From: Allacma fusca
Lineage: Eukaryota; Arthropoda; Collembola; Symphypleona; Sminthuridae
Assembly: GCA_947179485.1 (NCBI GenBank)
Contig: OX359245.1
Span: forward strand, 76,867,067 to 76,931,066
Length of the DNA: 64,000 nucleotides
Direction of reading: 5' to 3'
Shown: in pieces, positions 36,156-46,933 of the stretch
How the letters are laid out: every line of letters starts with the position of its first letter
Numbering within the stretch: the stretch's first letter is position 1
Notes under the pieces: generated by a model
What the model was told of the DNA's origin: nothing
Database searches by the model: none
What the model saw: the letters and a program-made list of their open reading frames with translations, nothing else
Translations under genes and position numbers: made by a program

Positions 36156-37444
36156 ATATAGTCAATACTGTAATAACTTACAGATTAGATTGTTAATTTA
36201 GAGGTATGTGCTCTATTTTTAAAATTCTCGATAAAATTACTTGGAGAAATGTTTTGCTGTGCGTAAAATAAAAACGAATTAAATTGTATCTCAATTTTCC
36301 TTGTATCAAATTACAGATATAATTTTTTCGCTGTCTCTGTTGACTTAACTAATTCAAAAACTAGGACCCTTGTACTATTTCCCTGATTTTCACGCCACTA
36401 TATAGTTTAGTCTTACATACGTTCTAATAGATTGCCAGAATGAGAGAAACAAATACTTGAGTTCTTTTTATTGAAATAACTGCACAAATTATGCAATTAA
36501 ATATACTTTTGAAAGGAGAAAGCAATAAATAAACTAGCACTGTGTGCGGAATGCCAATTATTTCTAATCAAACGCTTTCATGGTGTTTTCACACCTCAAA
36601 AATCCAGATTGTTAAATTTCATTCCCTCAGAATTCGCCCGAATTCTCATGTTATCTTCTTGTGTATATGTAAGTTCCTTTGAATTCAATAAATTCGAGAC
36701 GTTCATTTATCACAACTTCATTTATAAAATTATAAAATAAATTCAGTGTCGGTATTTTAGTAAGTACAGCACTGAACGCGAAATATTCCTTTAAAAACAA
36801 CTTCTTACAAACTATTAGCTATTATTGTCTATCTCTAGAAATCAGTGCTTGCTCTGAGTAGATTTGACAATTCAATAAAGCCATTACATTACATTACATT
36901 ATCATCTAACATGCACTGACTAGATAATATTGTGCAATCTGAACTGTTCGATAATTATTTTTATTCTCAGGATATAATTTGGGGTAAGATTTGCGTACCG
37001 GGTGCAATACAGGTGTCCTATTAGGCCCTCATTCTAAATTTTGAGCTCAAGGCTCGACGGAAACTCCTACACACAATGATAATATTTCTCCTTATACAAG
37101 CAGAGACCTTTGCGAGTCAAATTGTATTTTCGTTTAGTGGTGGTTCCCTATTTGGAGGGTGTACTGCTTAAAAACAACACGTGCAAGTTTTATGATAATT
37201 CTTAGCGCTCCGTAATTTCGTATAATGTGCAAATAGATTTGTTTTTTCAAGTTTGTGATCAGAATATTCAAACAGTGTAATCCCTTACGAATGATAAATC
37301 CGTTTTCAAATAAATTTCACTAGTGATTTATTTTTTCATGAATTTCTAGTCAATTGAAAAACGAGTTAACTTAGACTCAAATTGAGTTATTTAGACCAAA
37401 GATCCCTCTGGAGGTATAAATTGTAAAAACCGACTTTTGGTTAT
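36156..37444. repeat. Segmentally duplicated spacer, copy 3
   Basis: Homologous to 1-642 plus 2637-3157 and, at its start, to 23520-23850. It preserves the empty site for the hAT-like insertion at 643. Near 36827-36900 it has about 75 bp absent from copy 1, ending AATAAAGCCATTACATTACA with further TTACA units: the look of a short 5'-truncated LINE tail. Confidence 0.75.
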
Positions 37445-37655
37445 ATCCTAGGGCTTTGGGTTTATGGGACGAATGGACTAGAATTTACAATGCTGGATTT
37501 CATAAACTTACGCGATGATCTAAATAATGATATTAATGTACAAAGCTTGGAAGCTTTATTTTTGGTTAATTCTAATTTTTCTGTTCTCTTATAGTTAATT
37601 ATCTTTGGCTGGCTATAGTTTCTTTGCCACTGTTTGCGTTTGCGTTTTGCAGCCC
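37445..37655 (+). pseudogene. Ionotropic receptor C-terminal fragment
   Basis: Reads GLWDEWTRIYNAGFHKL, then a damaged linker and a TAG before the M3-like segment, matching 29310-29500. Counterpart of 3158 and 24541. Confidence 0.75.
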
Positions 37656-38756
37656 ACTGGTTAAATCCAATAATTTTGAAATCCTGGTTAATTTTACTTT
37701 TAAAATTTGCAATGAATTTAATAATGCTAACAAAACAGAAACGAAAGTTCAATTATACTGCATGGTTATAGGAGCAAAAGAACATTGAAAGTTTGTTAGA
37801 TGACTGGATACTTTTGGATGAAAGTCATAGTATTTAATTTCTCAACTTTTGCAATGCTAATAATATTGCGGATTTAATATGAATTTGATTTTTGAAATGA
37901 TTGTAACGTGTTCCTTTTGCCAAATTTTGTATTCGAACATTGTGTGGAAGATTGAACATTGTTATAATGATCGGGAAGCGTGCAAATCAATTTTGGTGGA
38001 ATTTCGCAAATCTGTAAGTTACGCTTTAGATTCATTACGCGTAAGGGCAACGTTGCGTAATAACATTTCTGTTGCATCGAGTTCAATTCCATCTTAGTGA
38101 TGGGATTCTTCTAGACAAAAATATTGACTACATTAAAATTCCTACGTAATTGATCTTGGATCTTATAGAGTGCAATCAAATTGTTAACTTCAAGATATCC
38201 AATAGTAAGTAGATACAGCAGATATATGCCATAGATTACATATTTAGTATGTGCTTAATTTTGTACCCAATACGAATGGTAAATAATGGGTAATTTCCGC
38301 TAGGACAACACGCATTTTGGAGTGATACATGAGGCCTACGGACTTTCAAAACTGATTTGGCTGACTATTTATTGGTAATAATTTTTGTAATAATTGCAGC
38401 TGAATTGCTTCCTACAGTTGATTGGTATAAGTGGATCTCATACCAACAGAGAACCTAGATGAGCAAAGGTTATTGAACGCCTTACACATAGAGTATTTGT
38501 ATTTGTCCATGCACTGGATATTTATTGCTTATATTTAAACCCTGTAAGTTTCGTAAGTCTAAAACAAATGACCCGGTATCTTACAAAATAGTAGATCACA
38601 ATTGTTTAATCTGCCAATATAAAAACATTAATAGCGTTTGACAACGTCAACCCATGACTGTGTGATTTTAATGACGGGAACAAACGTTATGCCACTCACA
38701 ACATGACCTTTACAGTCACTTCACTGCTACGAAGCAAATGTTTTGCAGTCTGCAGG
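37656..38756. other. Spacer including the upstream side of the duplicated tRNA block
   Basis: 38465-38756 parallels 22420-22690. A frame at 37879-38097 (IVWKIEHCYNDREACKSILV) looks protein-like but is unassigned; it might be a receptor exon. Confidence 0.4.
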
Positions 38757-39180
38757 CAGGGGTCGGATTTATGTGGGAAGACGGGAAGAATCTTCCCAGG
38801 GAAATTTTCAAACGGGATTGCAAACAGGGATTTTCAAATCTGTTGACCTTTTTTTGGCAGGGATTTTCGAAATTTTTGAGGTGTTTTACTGAAAATGATT
38901 TTTGTCAACAGGGATTTTCGAAATTGTTGAGGTTATTTAAAAAATTGATTTTTTGTCACCAGGGATTTTCGAATTTGTTGATCTTATTTTCAGTAGGGAT
39001 TTTTGAATTTGTTGGGGTGTATTACGAAAATTGTTCTGTCAACAGGGAGTTTTAAACATGCTTCGAACAGGGACATCATGACCAGCAGGGAAAAGGAAAA
39101 AAATCTTCCAGGGAGATTTACAAAAATCCGAACCCTGTCTGCAGGATTCGAACCTTGCCGGATAGAGCTTCTGTGGATAA
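38744..39180 (-). pseudogene. tRNA-Ser relic interrupted by a MITE
   Basis: The T-arm sequence TCTGCAGG (38749-38756) recurs after the MITE at 39138-39145 and continues ATTCGAACCTTGCC, parallel to the gene at 22692. The anticodon half is degraded. Downstream sequence matches the real gene's flank (ATAAGATTTCG.AGATTT at 39240). Confidence 0.75.
38757..39137. mobile_element. Non-autonomous hAT-like MITE, CCCTG-word family, copy 2 (inverted)
   Basis: Ends CAGGGGTCGGATTTATGT (38757) and, on the complement, CAGGGTTCGGATTTTTGT (39137). Perfect 8-bp duplication TCTGCAGG. The interior is the CAGGGATTTTCGAAATTGTT array seen reversed at 14135. The frame at 38738-39055 is a repeat translation. Confidence 0.9.
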
Positions 39181-40980
39181 TAATCTGTATATACTTATGT
39201 ATATTTTAACATCGTAGCTAACCTAAACTGTGTAATGCCGATAAGATTTCGTAGATTTTGGAAACAAGAAAAAATACTTTATATCACTGCTGCCCGCCAG
39301 GCTACCTAGTCAAGTCTAATCTACTCTTTAGTGTTTAGAGCCGCAACTAGTAACGTCTGGTCAAGTCAGCTGTATGTTTAAGTAGCAATAGTCAAGTCTT
39401 GTCCTAGTCTTGTCTCTTCAGCTGGTTCAGTGGTCAAGTCTAGTCAATTCTCCTAGTCACATAATATATTTTGCAAAAATTCCTCCGTTCTTTACTATGA
39501 AAAATGTTATTTTCAAAATCTTGAGTTAAAAATTTTCAGATTTTAGAGAATACATCTAGCAAAAAATTAACTCATGTTAATTGAATGCAATGACGTATAA
39601 ATGAGAAACAACACGTGTAGTTTACAACATCAATATAAGTATAATATTTAGTTACATTTTTGAGCAATCAAAAATTGTCAATTTATAAAGTAGTGGTTCA
39701 ATTTTCCGATCTGATTTATCGGCAGTTAACATGGGGATATTATCTGGTATATGAAATCTCCACTGGGCGCACCAAGGAAAATACCCAGTACACGTTATTA
39801 AATTTGTAGTAGGTTGTACGATGGTATAAATTCATTGTACCAGAGAGTTACTGAACCACAAAATGAGATATTACAATGTTAAAAGGCACGTTAGAAAGAT
39901 TGGTTCTCTGGTTTGTGGAGGGGTTTGGGGGAAAGGAAGAAGTACCAGGTGTGTGATTGGTACTAACTGAAAATAAACTGTTAATGACAACGGCAAAACA
40001 CGTAAGTTATAGCGAGTGGTTTTTGGATGTACCAGCAGCATTGGGGGTAGTAATTTTTCTGAAACAGGTGCTGACAGCAAGGAATATGTTTTGATTCCAC
40101 TGAAAACAAACTTGACATTAATGAAGACAAATTTTTTCTGACAATGAGCAATCTCGTAAGTTACACCGAGTGTTTTAACGAAGCCAGGGATTTAAATGGT
40201 ATTATTACCAGTTGACGTGATGTTTGGAATTCGTAAATAGACACTATAATGTTGGGGGTGAATCAGAGTATAAGGAACTGATCTATGGCTGAATTTAATA
40301 CATGAATATGTAAGCGAGGTGGTATCTGATTCCTCTTTGACAGAACCAGTTTTTCTTCCAATTATACCAACTGTGCTCTCCGTGGGGTGAAATGGTACAA
40401 TGTAGCATACCAGGTATTTTTCCTGGTACAAGAAAATGAAGTTTATATAGTGTGAACTACCATAATCACACCAAGTTTATGATCGAGGGCCTCCACCAGG
40501 AAGAAAAGTGTATCTCAAATAATTGGTTTTTAATTTTAGTTGCAATTTGAAAAGTTGCCATAGATTTGTTTTCCAAAAATGAAATGTAGGAAATGTAATG
40601 TAGCTTTCATTATTATCAATTGCATTATTAAGGAAGAAACTGTAACTAAAAACTAGTTTTCCTTAAACATTTTTACGTGACTCAGAGGACAATTTCGTGT
40701 TATTCAAATGTTTTATTCTGTCGAAAGGAGAATCATATACTTACTTAAGCATAGTAAATGGTACTGTAATTTCACTCTGGCTCTCTAGCTGTGATTTTCA
40801 GCTACATGAGGGAGCGTCAAATAATTAAGACTTGACTATCTTTTCCATGGAGTCATGCAAGTCAAGTCTAGTCAAGTCATGTGTTTTCGCAAGTTGCCCG
40901 AGTCTATTCTAGTCAAGTCACATAATAGTAACACCATTTGTAGTCACGTCTTGTCTATTCTTTTACGTCCATTTTGCTTC

Positions 40981-41094
40981 CTAGTCTAGTCAAGTCTAGA
41001 CTTTCCTAGTCAAGTCTAGACTTTCCTAGTCAAGTCTAGACTTTCCTAGTCAAGTCTAGACTTTCCTAGTCAAGTCTAGACTTTCCTAGTCAAG
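40981..41094 (+). repeat. 20-bp tandem repeat in the hAT right arm
   Basis: CTAGTCAAGTCTAGACTTTC is repeated about five times without visible divergence, a recent local amplification of the element's own subterminal word. Confidence 0.9.
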
Positions 41095-41789
41095 TAGTGC
41101 ATCGCATGGGTTCAGGTCGCACCCGGGTATTTGGGTTCAGGTCCAGGTTCAGGTTCAGTATGGGTTCATTTATTTTGGACCCAATAATTTTGGGTCCTTT
41201 CTGGGTACAATATTTTATACCCGTAAAATTGGGTACAGGTTCAGGTTCAGGACCAGGTACAGAGAAAAACCCGGTTTGATTTTACCTGTCAGGACCAGGT
41301 GCAACACATAAAAGACCTGAACCTGATCGCAAAAGACCTGAAATGTTTGGGTTCATTGATTGAAAGTTAAAGGCCGGAGAATTCAAGCTTCCCAAATGAT
41401 TTCCATCGCAAAAGCAATGGCAGGGTGTCCCAGGAACCAGTGAACTTTCATTCTTATGCATTTTAAATATATTTTGTACCAAAAATACCCAATTGTACTT
41501 TTAATACAAGATAAAATTTAAAAAAGTTTGGATTCTCAAGTACCCAAACATATTCAGGTCCGGTCCAAAAATACCCGGGTTCAGGTCGTCTTTCGGGTAC
41601 TTTTTCGGGTTCAGGTACTAATCAGGTGCGGGTACTACAAAAACGCAATTGGGTCAGGTTCAGGATCAAAAAATTTGAACCTGTGAAATGGGTACATTTT
41701 CAGGTACAGGTTCACGCTTTTGAGGTACCCAAAGTTTGGGTCCAGGTTCAGGTACAGGTTCGACTGTTTTGAACCCATGCGATGCACTA
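41095..41789. mobile_element. Nested hAT-like element, GGTTCAGGT-word family
   Basis: Perfect 19-bp inverted ends TAGTGCATCGCATGGGTTC. Perfect 8-bp duplication TAGTCAAG (41087-41094, 41790-41797), which is itself the repeat word of the host element. Both arms consist of GGTTCAGGTACAGG words. No transposase. The small frames here are repeat translations. Confidence 0.93.
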
Positions 41790-41941
41790 TAGTCAAGTCT
41801 AGACTTTCCTAGTCAAGTCTGACTAGACTAGGGCAGCAGTGCTTTATATATAGAAGGCAGAGGTAAAGTTATCTTGCATGTATTTCACATTATTACCGTT
41901 TGCTAAATTCCACCGTGTCATATGCTGTTGTCGATTTTGCA

Positions 41942-42366
41942 ACAAATTTCTCAAACACTTACAGAAGGATGGTTTAGAATATTGACTAAAGAAACAAATG
42001 TAAAAAAAACTCAACCACAAGAACAATGAAACGATTTTCTAAAAGGCAGATAATTTTTACGGAAATCGGTATTGACGATCTTATTTTATTACGAAACCAA
42101 TTACAGGATCGTGCAACGATTTATAGTCTGATCGGTCGAATTACGCCATGCAAGAGATGACCTTAATTTTCCTCCCGTTTTGTATATACACGAAATCCTT
42201 AATTTATACACATTAATGTTTGTGCTGAATCCGTCAGCAAAGTGTTTCTGGTTTTCTGTAATGATCCATAATTCAAATAAAGCCCATTTGAACCTCATAT
42301 TTGCATTGGCTGAGGCCTAGATTTTCTCGACGTTTGCTGCTGAGTCAACCTTTGGAATTTACACAT
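41942..42366 (+). pseudogene. GR-like receptor fragment
   Basis: Parallel to 35033-35510 (ATTTCTCAAACACTTACAGAAGG; ATTCAAATAAAGCCCATTTGA). Heavily mutated, with a deletion of about 90 bp near 42000. Confidence 0.75.
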
Positions 42367-43049
42367 AGTTCATAGTGGATTTGTTGACATTGCTCGACTT
42401 CATGAAAACAATATTGCGACATGCTCTCAGATGGTGTAGATAAATACATATTTTCGTAGAAAATTCATCTGTAAGATTTATTTAGTGTTAATTAGGGTTT
42501 CTGTTGGTGACGCGACGTCCCGGGGTTTTTGGGACGGGACCGGGACAGTTTCGGGATTTGTTTTTGTCCCCATGTTATTTCGGGACGGTGTGGGGACACA
42601 AATTGTTGTCCCAAGGATATTGGGATGGGACGGAATCGTCTGCGGGAAAAAAATGCCCCCATTAGAAGCTCTAGTGTTAATGATTTATTCGTGAATGCGA
42701 ATATATATCGCTGATATATATGGTTTTATTTCATATCACAAAAATACGACTCAGTAAAAAATAAACTGTTATTAGAGCAAGGTTAATATGCAGAATTAGA
42801 GTGACTAACGGTCCTGGTACTATAGTTGATCTAACTTTATCCTCCCAGTCCCAGCGGGTGTACTGTTCAAAAGTATCCAAATGAAAATTCGCAGTAAGAA
42901 TATTGCCTCGGCAACCATTTCTCTGAATAGTTTGACCACAGGGTTAACTGTTACTTGAGCAAAAACAAATTGTTTTTTGAAAGGATTGATATAGTAAGAA
43001 TAGAAAACTGATACAAATTGACCCGAATAATGTTGAGGATATCACAGGC
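42367..43049. repeat. Spacer with GGGACGGGAC-word array (42495-42690)
   Basis: GGGACGGGACCGGGAC words, homologous in reverse to 11940-12310. The left end may be TAGGGTTTCTGTTGG near 42493; no right end was found. The rest is featureless. Frames at 42485-42714 are repeat translations. Confidence 0.5.
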
Positions 43050-43252
43050 CAGGGGTCGGGTTTTTGTAAATCTCCCTGGAAATTCATTTCTGAATTTCCC
43101 TGCTGACTATTATCTCCCTGCTGGTAGGTCCTCAACAATTTCAAAAATACCTGCTGAAAACATGTTCAACGATTTTAAAAATCCCTGTTCGTAAAAATAA
43201 ATCCCTTCCCTGGAAAGAATCTTCCCGTCTTCCTACAAAAATCCTACCCCTG
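43050..43252. mobile_element. Non-autonomous hAT-like MITE, CCCTG-word family, copy 3
   Basis: Ends CAGGGGTCGGGTTTTTGTA (43050) and, on the complement, CAGGGGTAGGATTTTTGTA (43252). Flanks TCACAGGC and TCACATGC agree at 7 of 8. It is the shortest of three family copies. Confidence 0.88.
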
Positions 43253-43986
43253 TCACATGCGGCCTGTAAAACAGGCACTTACTGGAATATTTTGGTTTGC
43301 AAAAAAGTGTTGCTTGAGCAGTGATGTAATTTTTAATAGAAAAGTTTTCATTTGCAAAATGAATCAACAATTTTCTCTGACAATTAAACAGAAAGTATCA
43401 TGTTTGAGAAATCCTTGTTTTCAAGAAACCAATGTTCTGCAAATGCTAATGAGATCTTTTTTGTTGAACTATGTACTTTCATTTATGCTCCTATATTCTG
43501 TATACTAGTGCAAAGGAGGTGTCAAACGTTTCATATTAAAAGAAGAAGGAACAAAGTACATGCTCGTTTTAACTTTAGCGGTCCACAGTTACATGGAAAT
43601 TATAAATAGCCAATCATTATTTATATAGAGCACAAGGCTCAAAGGCTCATAACTCAAATAAGATTGGCGTCAAACCAGTCTAACCTCCCTCAATAGCTCA
43701 AATTCGCGGCGTCTATCTATACTTTCCAACCAAATACAATATGCTCTATATGTAACCTCAATGAATACGATGATATCTATCACTTTCTTTTTAGTTGCGT
43801 TGTGTATAAACCTATTAGAAGCTATTTAACTAATTATCTGAATATGTTCTTTATAACTCCTCGCGCATGGTGCTCCCTACTACCTGTCAACAACGAAAAT
43901 ACCAGAAGTAGCATCGCTCTCTATGTTAGAGGGGCTCTCAAAATCAGAGCGTGGTCCCACAATGAATAACTTCTACTATATATGTG

Positions 43987-44426
43987 TGTTGAGAAGTGAA
44001 ATGGCATAGTTTTGCTACTGTGTAGCAGTAGTAATTGTTACTGCTATTAGTTTTAATTGAAGAAAGTGACATTATTTTATTTAGCTATTTTTGTCATTTC
44101 TAAGTTATTTGACAATAGCAAAAGTATTGAATATTACTTTCATAGTAATAATTGTAATGCATGTATTATGAAATGTAGCATAGCAAGCTTATGTAATGTA
44201 TTACTGCATTGATCTGGTTAAGATGCAATGATGACTAACGTTTGTAACAGAATGCACTAAGACACGGAACTGTTAGCATCTCAATAAATACTCTTGTTAA
44301 TCTCTAGAATAGTAATTCTTGTATTCGGGCAAGTCAATTACTTAATTACAAGTGCAACCAATAACGTTCATAGTAAATCAAATTACATCGGGATTTTACT
44401 ATTTATCAGTCACACACACCTCATCA
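43987..44426 (+). repeat. 5' LTR of the BEL/Pao element
   Basis: TGTTGAG...CCTCATCA, 440 bp. AATAAATACTCTTG near 44284 may serve as the polyadenylation signal. Confidence 0.92.
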
Positions 44427-44493
44427 TTTGGTCCGTCGAGCCGGATAGAGTTTGAATCATTTTTACTGAGGAGATATTGTGGTGACTGACATT

Positions 44494-46284
44494 ATGGATT
44501 CCCTGATTGCAAGAAGAAAGTTGGTGAAGTCCAAGTTAACAAGAGTAAAGGCTAAGGTTGATCATGAGAATGCGCAACTGTGGAATGCGGCTACAGCTGG
44601 GGTCTATGATCAACAAATTACGGATATGTGGAAGGACTTCAATTCATTATTTGAAGAAATTATGTCTTCATGCCCGGAGCAGGAGGAGGAAGTACATCTT
44701 CAACAGTATGATGAAATAGCGGATAGGTTCGATGAAGTTAAGGTGGCAGTGAAGCGCATCATCGGAAGGATGTCAGGCACTGAACCTCAAGCATCGAAAA
44801 GGAGGATGTCGGCTGATGGAGCGTCGGAGCATGCTGTTACGGTGAAGCTGCCAAAGCTGGAGACGCCAACATTTTCTGGTAGTATGTTGGAGTGGACTTC
44901 ATTCAGGGACCTATTTATGTCAAGTATTCATAACCATCCGACACTTAGGGGCGCAGAGAAATTAAGTTATCTCAAAGGTTGTCTGAAGGGAAGTCCAGCA
45001 GAATTGTTGCAGCCGTTTTCAATTTCTGATGCCAATTATGAAGAAGCATGGGCCACATTAAATCGAAGATACCATAACACGCGTGAGTTAATTAAAACTC
45101 ATTTAAATCGACTAATCGATATGCCTATTCTGGAAAGAGAATCAGGAATCGAGTTGCGGAGTATGGTGGACATTGCTTCATCGATAGCGAGAGCATTAAG
45201 GGCACTGGAAAGGCCAATTGATGAAGATAGTGACTTGGCAATGTTGCTCATTACTACAAAGTTGGACAACGAAACTCATAAGTTGTGGGGAACCAAAATT
45301 GGGCGGGAGAGAATTCCGAAGATGGCGGAGCTGATTGAGTTTCTGGATGATCGTGCTGTTATTCTGTGCTCATCGGAATTTGGAAAGAAGTTGCCAATCA
45401 GTGAAACTATGCCGGAAAAGCAGCAGGGGAGCAGTAAGAAAATTGTACATGCTCATCATACAAATACCAATGCTTGCTGTCTATTATGCTCAAGTAAGGA
45501 GCGCATGATTGGGGACTGCGAAGCATTTCTGAAAATGACGGTTGCAGACAGAAGGTCAAAGGTAGTAGAATTGAAGTTATGCTACAAATGCATGCGAGCG
45601 GGTCATTTGGCAACGAAGTGTTTTAGCAGTACAACATGCAGCATTTGTCAAGGAGCTCATCACTCACTTTTACACATACGGAGGAATTCTGGAAGTGAGG
45701 TTAGAACAGAATCGGTAACAACACATATTGGCATTAGTTCTGAATTTTCAACATCAAAGAAGGGATTGATGGCTACTACAGTGATTGCTGTTGAAGATGG
45801 TAAAGGAAGATTGCAAGAATTCAGAGCACTCCTTGACCCAGGCTCCGATGTTAGTTTTGTTTCGGAGAGAGCAGCAAAATCGTTGAAGTTAGAACGGAAG
45901 ATTTGTGATGTTAATATTTCTGGAGTCGGAGAATCGAAAGCGGGAAGTTCCAATTCTGCGGTCACACTTGGATTAAGATCGAACCAAGACGATGATTTCG
46001 AGATGAAAGTCAATGCATACATTCTTCCTAAGGTTACAACGATGTTACCGAAGCGAAAGGTTTATGAAGATGAAGTAAGCCATTTAAGAGGCTTGCCTTT
46101 AGCAGATCCTGGATTTATGGTACCCGGATACATTGATATACTTTTGAGGGCTGATGTATTTTTCGATGTTATGAGATGTGGAAGAGTAACTGGAGCAAAG
46201 GGTAACCCAATCGGACTATTGACTGTGTGTGGTTATGCAATCGGAGGAATATGTCCATCACAATCAATTGAATGCATCAATTGA
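44494..46284 (+). CDS. BEL/Pao gag-protease polyprotein
   Basis: 596 aa from ATG 44494; the five codons upstream have no better ATG. Residues 1-110 are an N-terminal helical region (RKLVKSKLTRVKAKV). About 120-290 is the DUF1759-type gag core (LPKLETPTFSGSMLEWTSF, then EKLSYLKGCLKGSPAELL). Near 370-400 are two zinc knuckles, CYKCMRAGHLATKC and CSICQGAHHSLLH. From about 440 to 590 is the retropepsin-like domain (DUF1758), ending LLTVCGYAIGG. The expected D(S/T)G of the protease reads DPG in ALLDPGSDVSFVS, which may lower or abolish activity. The frame is intact and stops where the polymerase should follow. It would package RNA in cytoplasmic particles. Confidence 0.92.
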   Translation: MDSLIARRKLVKSKLTRVKAKVDHENAQLWNAATAGVYDQQITDMWKDFNSLFEEIMSSCPEQEEEVHLQQYDEIADRFDEVKVAVKRIIGRMSGTEPQASKRRMSADGASEHAVTVKLPKLETPTFSGSMLEWTSFRDLFMSSIHNHPTLRGAEKLSYLKGCLKGSPAELLQPFSISDANYEEAWATLNRRYHNTRELIKTHLNRLIDMPILERESGIELRSMVDIASSIARALRALERPIDEDSDLAMLLITTKLDNETHKLWGTKIGRERIPKMAELIEFLDDRAVILCSSEFGKKLPISETMPEKQQGSSKKIVHAHHTNTNACCLLCSSKERMIGDCEAFLKMTVADRRSKVVELKLCYKCMRAGHLATKCFSSTTCSICQGAHHSLLHIRRNSGSEVRTESVTTHIGISSEFSTSKKGLMATTVIAVEDGKGRLQEFRALLDPGSDVSFVSERAAKSLKLERKICDVNISGVGESKAGSSNSAVTLGLRSNQDDDFEMKVNAYILPKVTTMLPKRKVYEDEVSHLRGLPLADPGFMVPGYIDILLRADVFFDVMRCGRVTGAKGNPIGLLTVCGYAIGGICPSQSIECIN

Positions 46285-46361
46285 ATCAATTTTATCGGAG
46301 TGACCAATTTTATTTCACGATGGGCGGTAGTGTTAAAATAGTTATTTCAAGATGGGCGGAA

Positions 46362-46801
46362 TGTTGAGAAGTGAAATGGCATAGTTTTGCTACTGTGTAG
46401 CAGTAGTAATTGTTACTGCTATTAGTTTTAATTGAAGAAAGTGACATTATTTTATTTAGCTATTTTTGTCATTTCTAAGTTATTTGACAATAGCAAAAGT
46501 ATTGAATATTACTTTCATAGTAATAATTGTAATGCATGTATTATGAAATGTAGCATAGCAAGCTTATGTAATGTATTACTGCATTGATCTGGTTAAGATG
46601 CAATGATGACTAACGTTTGTAACAGAATGCATTAAGACACGGAACTGTTAGCATCTCAATAAATACTCTTGTTAATCTCTAGAATAGTAATTCTTGTATT
46701 CGGGCAAGTCAATTACTTAATTACAAGTGCAACCAATAACGTTCATAGTAAATCAAATTACATCGGGATTTTACTATTTATCAGTCACACACACCTCAAC
46801 A
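46362..46801 (+). repeat. 3' LTR of the BEL/Pao element
   Basis: Same length as the 5' LTR and nearly identical (one internal C/T change and one change three bases from the end). Confidence 0.92.
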
Positions 46802-46933
46802 ATGTGTAATAATCTAAACCTCTAAATCTATATGATATTATATATTTCAAACTCAGTCACTCCCAATTGTGTTGTAGACGTTTCTAAAAAACACGAATAA
46901 ATTCATTCATTTGTTCATTCATAGAGCACAAGG

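Larger units (their letters stand above)
39285..41841. mobile_element. Non-autonomous hAT-like element, CTAGTCAAGT-word family, containing a second hAT
   Basis: Ends CACTGCTGCCC (39285) and GGGCAGCAGTG (41841) are perfect inverted repeats with a perfect 8-bp duplication CTTTATAT (39277-39284, 41842-41849). CTAGTCAAGTC words fill the left arm (39305-39460) and right arm (40830-41094, 41790-41830). The central 39700-40700 may hold another insert: AAGGAAAATACCCAGTAC at 39773 and GTATTTTTCCTGGTAC near 40413 look like inverted ends. No transposase. Confidence 0.92.
43987..46801 (+). mobile_element. BEL/Pao LTR retrotransposon, gag-protease only
   Basis: Two 440-bp LTRs (43987-44426, 46362-46801) begin TGTTGAG and end CA, differ at about two bases, and are flanked by ATGTG on both sides (43982-43986, 46802-46806). 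After the 5' LTR, TGGTCCGTCGAGCCGG matches the 3' end of arthropod tRNA-Tyr with one mismatch: the primer site. GATGGGCGGAA precedes the 3' LTR as a weak polypurine tract. The only gene is gag-protease; reverse transcriptase, RNase H and integrase are absent, yet near-identical LTRs show recent mobility, so it depends on enzymes from elsewhere. Confidence 0.92.
43638..46920 (+). mobile_element. 5'-truncated LINE, interrupted by the BEL/Pao element
   Basis: Flanked by a perfect 13-bp duplication ATAGAGCACAAGG (43625-43637, 46921-46933). 43638-43980 translates to the C-terminus of a reverse-transcriptase protein with its zinc knuckle (ICSICNLNEYDDIYHFLFSC), with one stop. The 3' end (46807-46920) finishes AATAAATTCATTCATTTGTTC, a short repeat tail. 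Truncation and tail are typical of target-primed reverse transcription. Clade is not determined. Confidence 0.8.

Noticed and set aside
38738-39055. 105-aa frame with repeated GFSKLLR-like motifs
   Set aside because: It is a translation of the CAGGGATTTTCGAAATTGTT array of a MITE; frame position is accidental.
40981-41094. CRISPR-like regular repeats
   Set aside because: The 20-bp units are directly tandem with no unique spacers and form part of a transposon arm in a eukaryotic genome.
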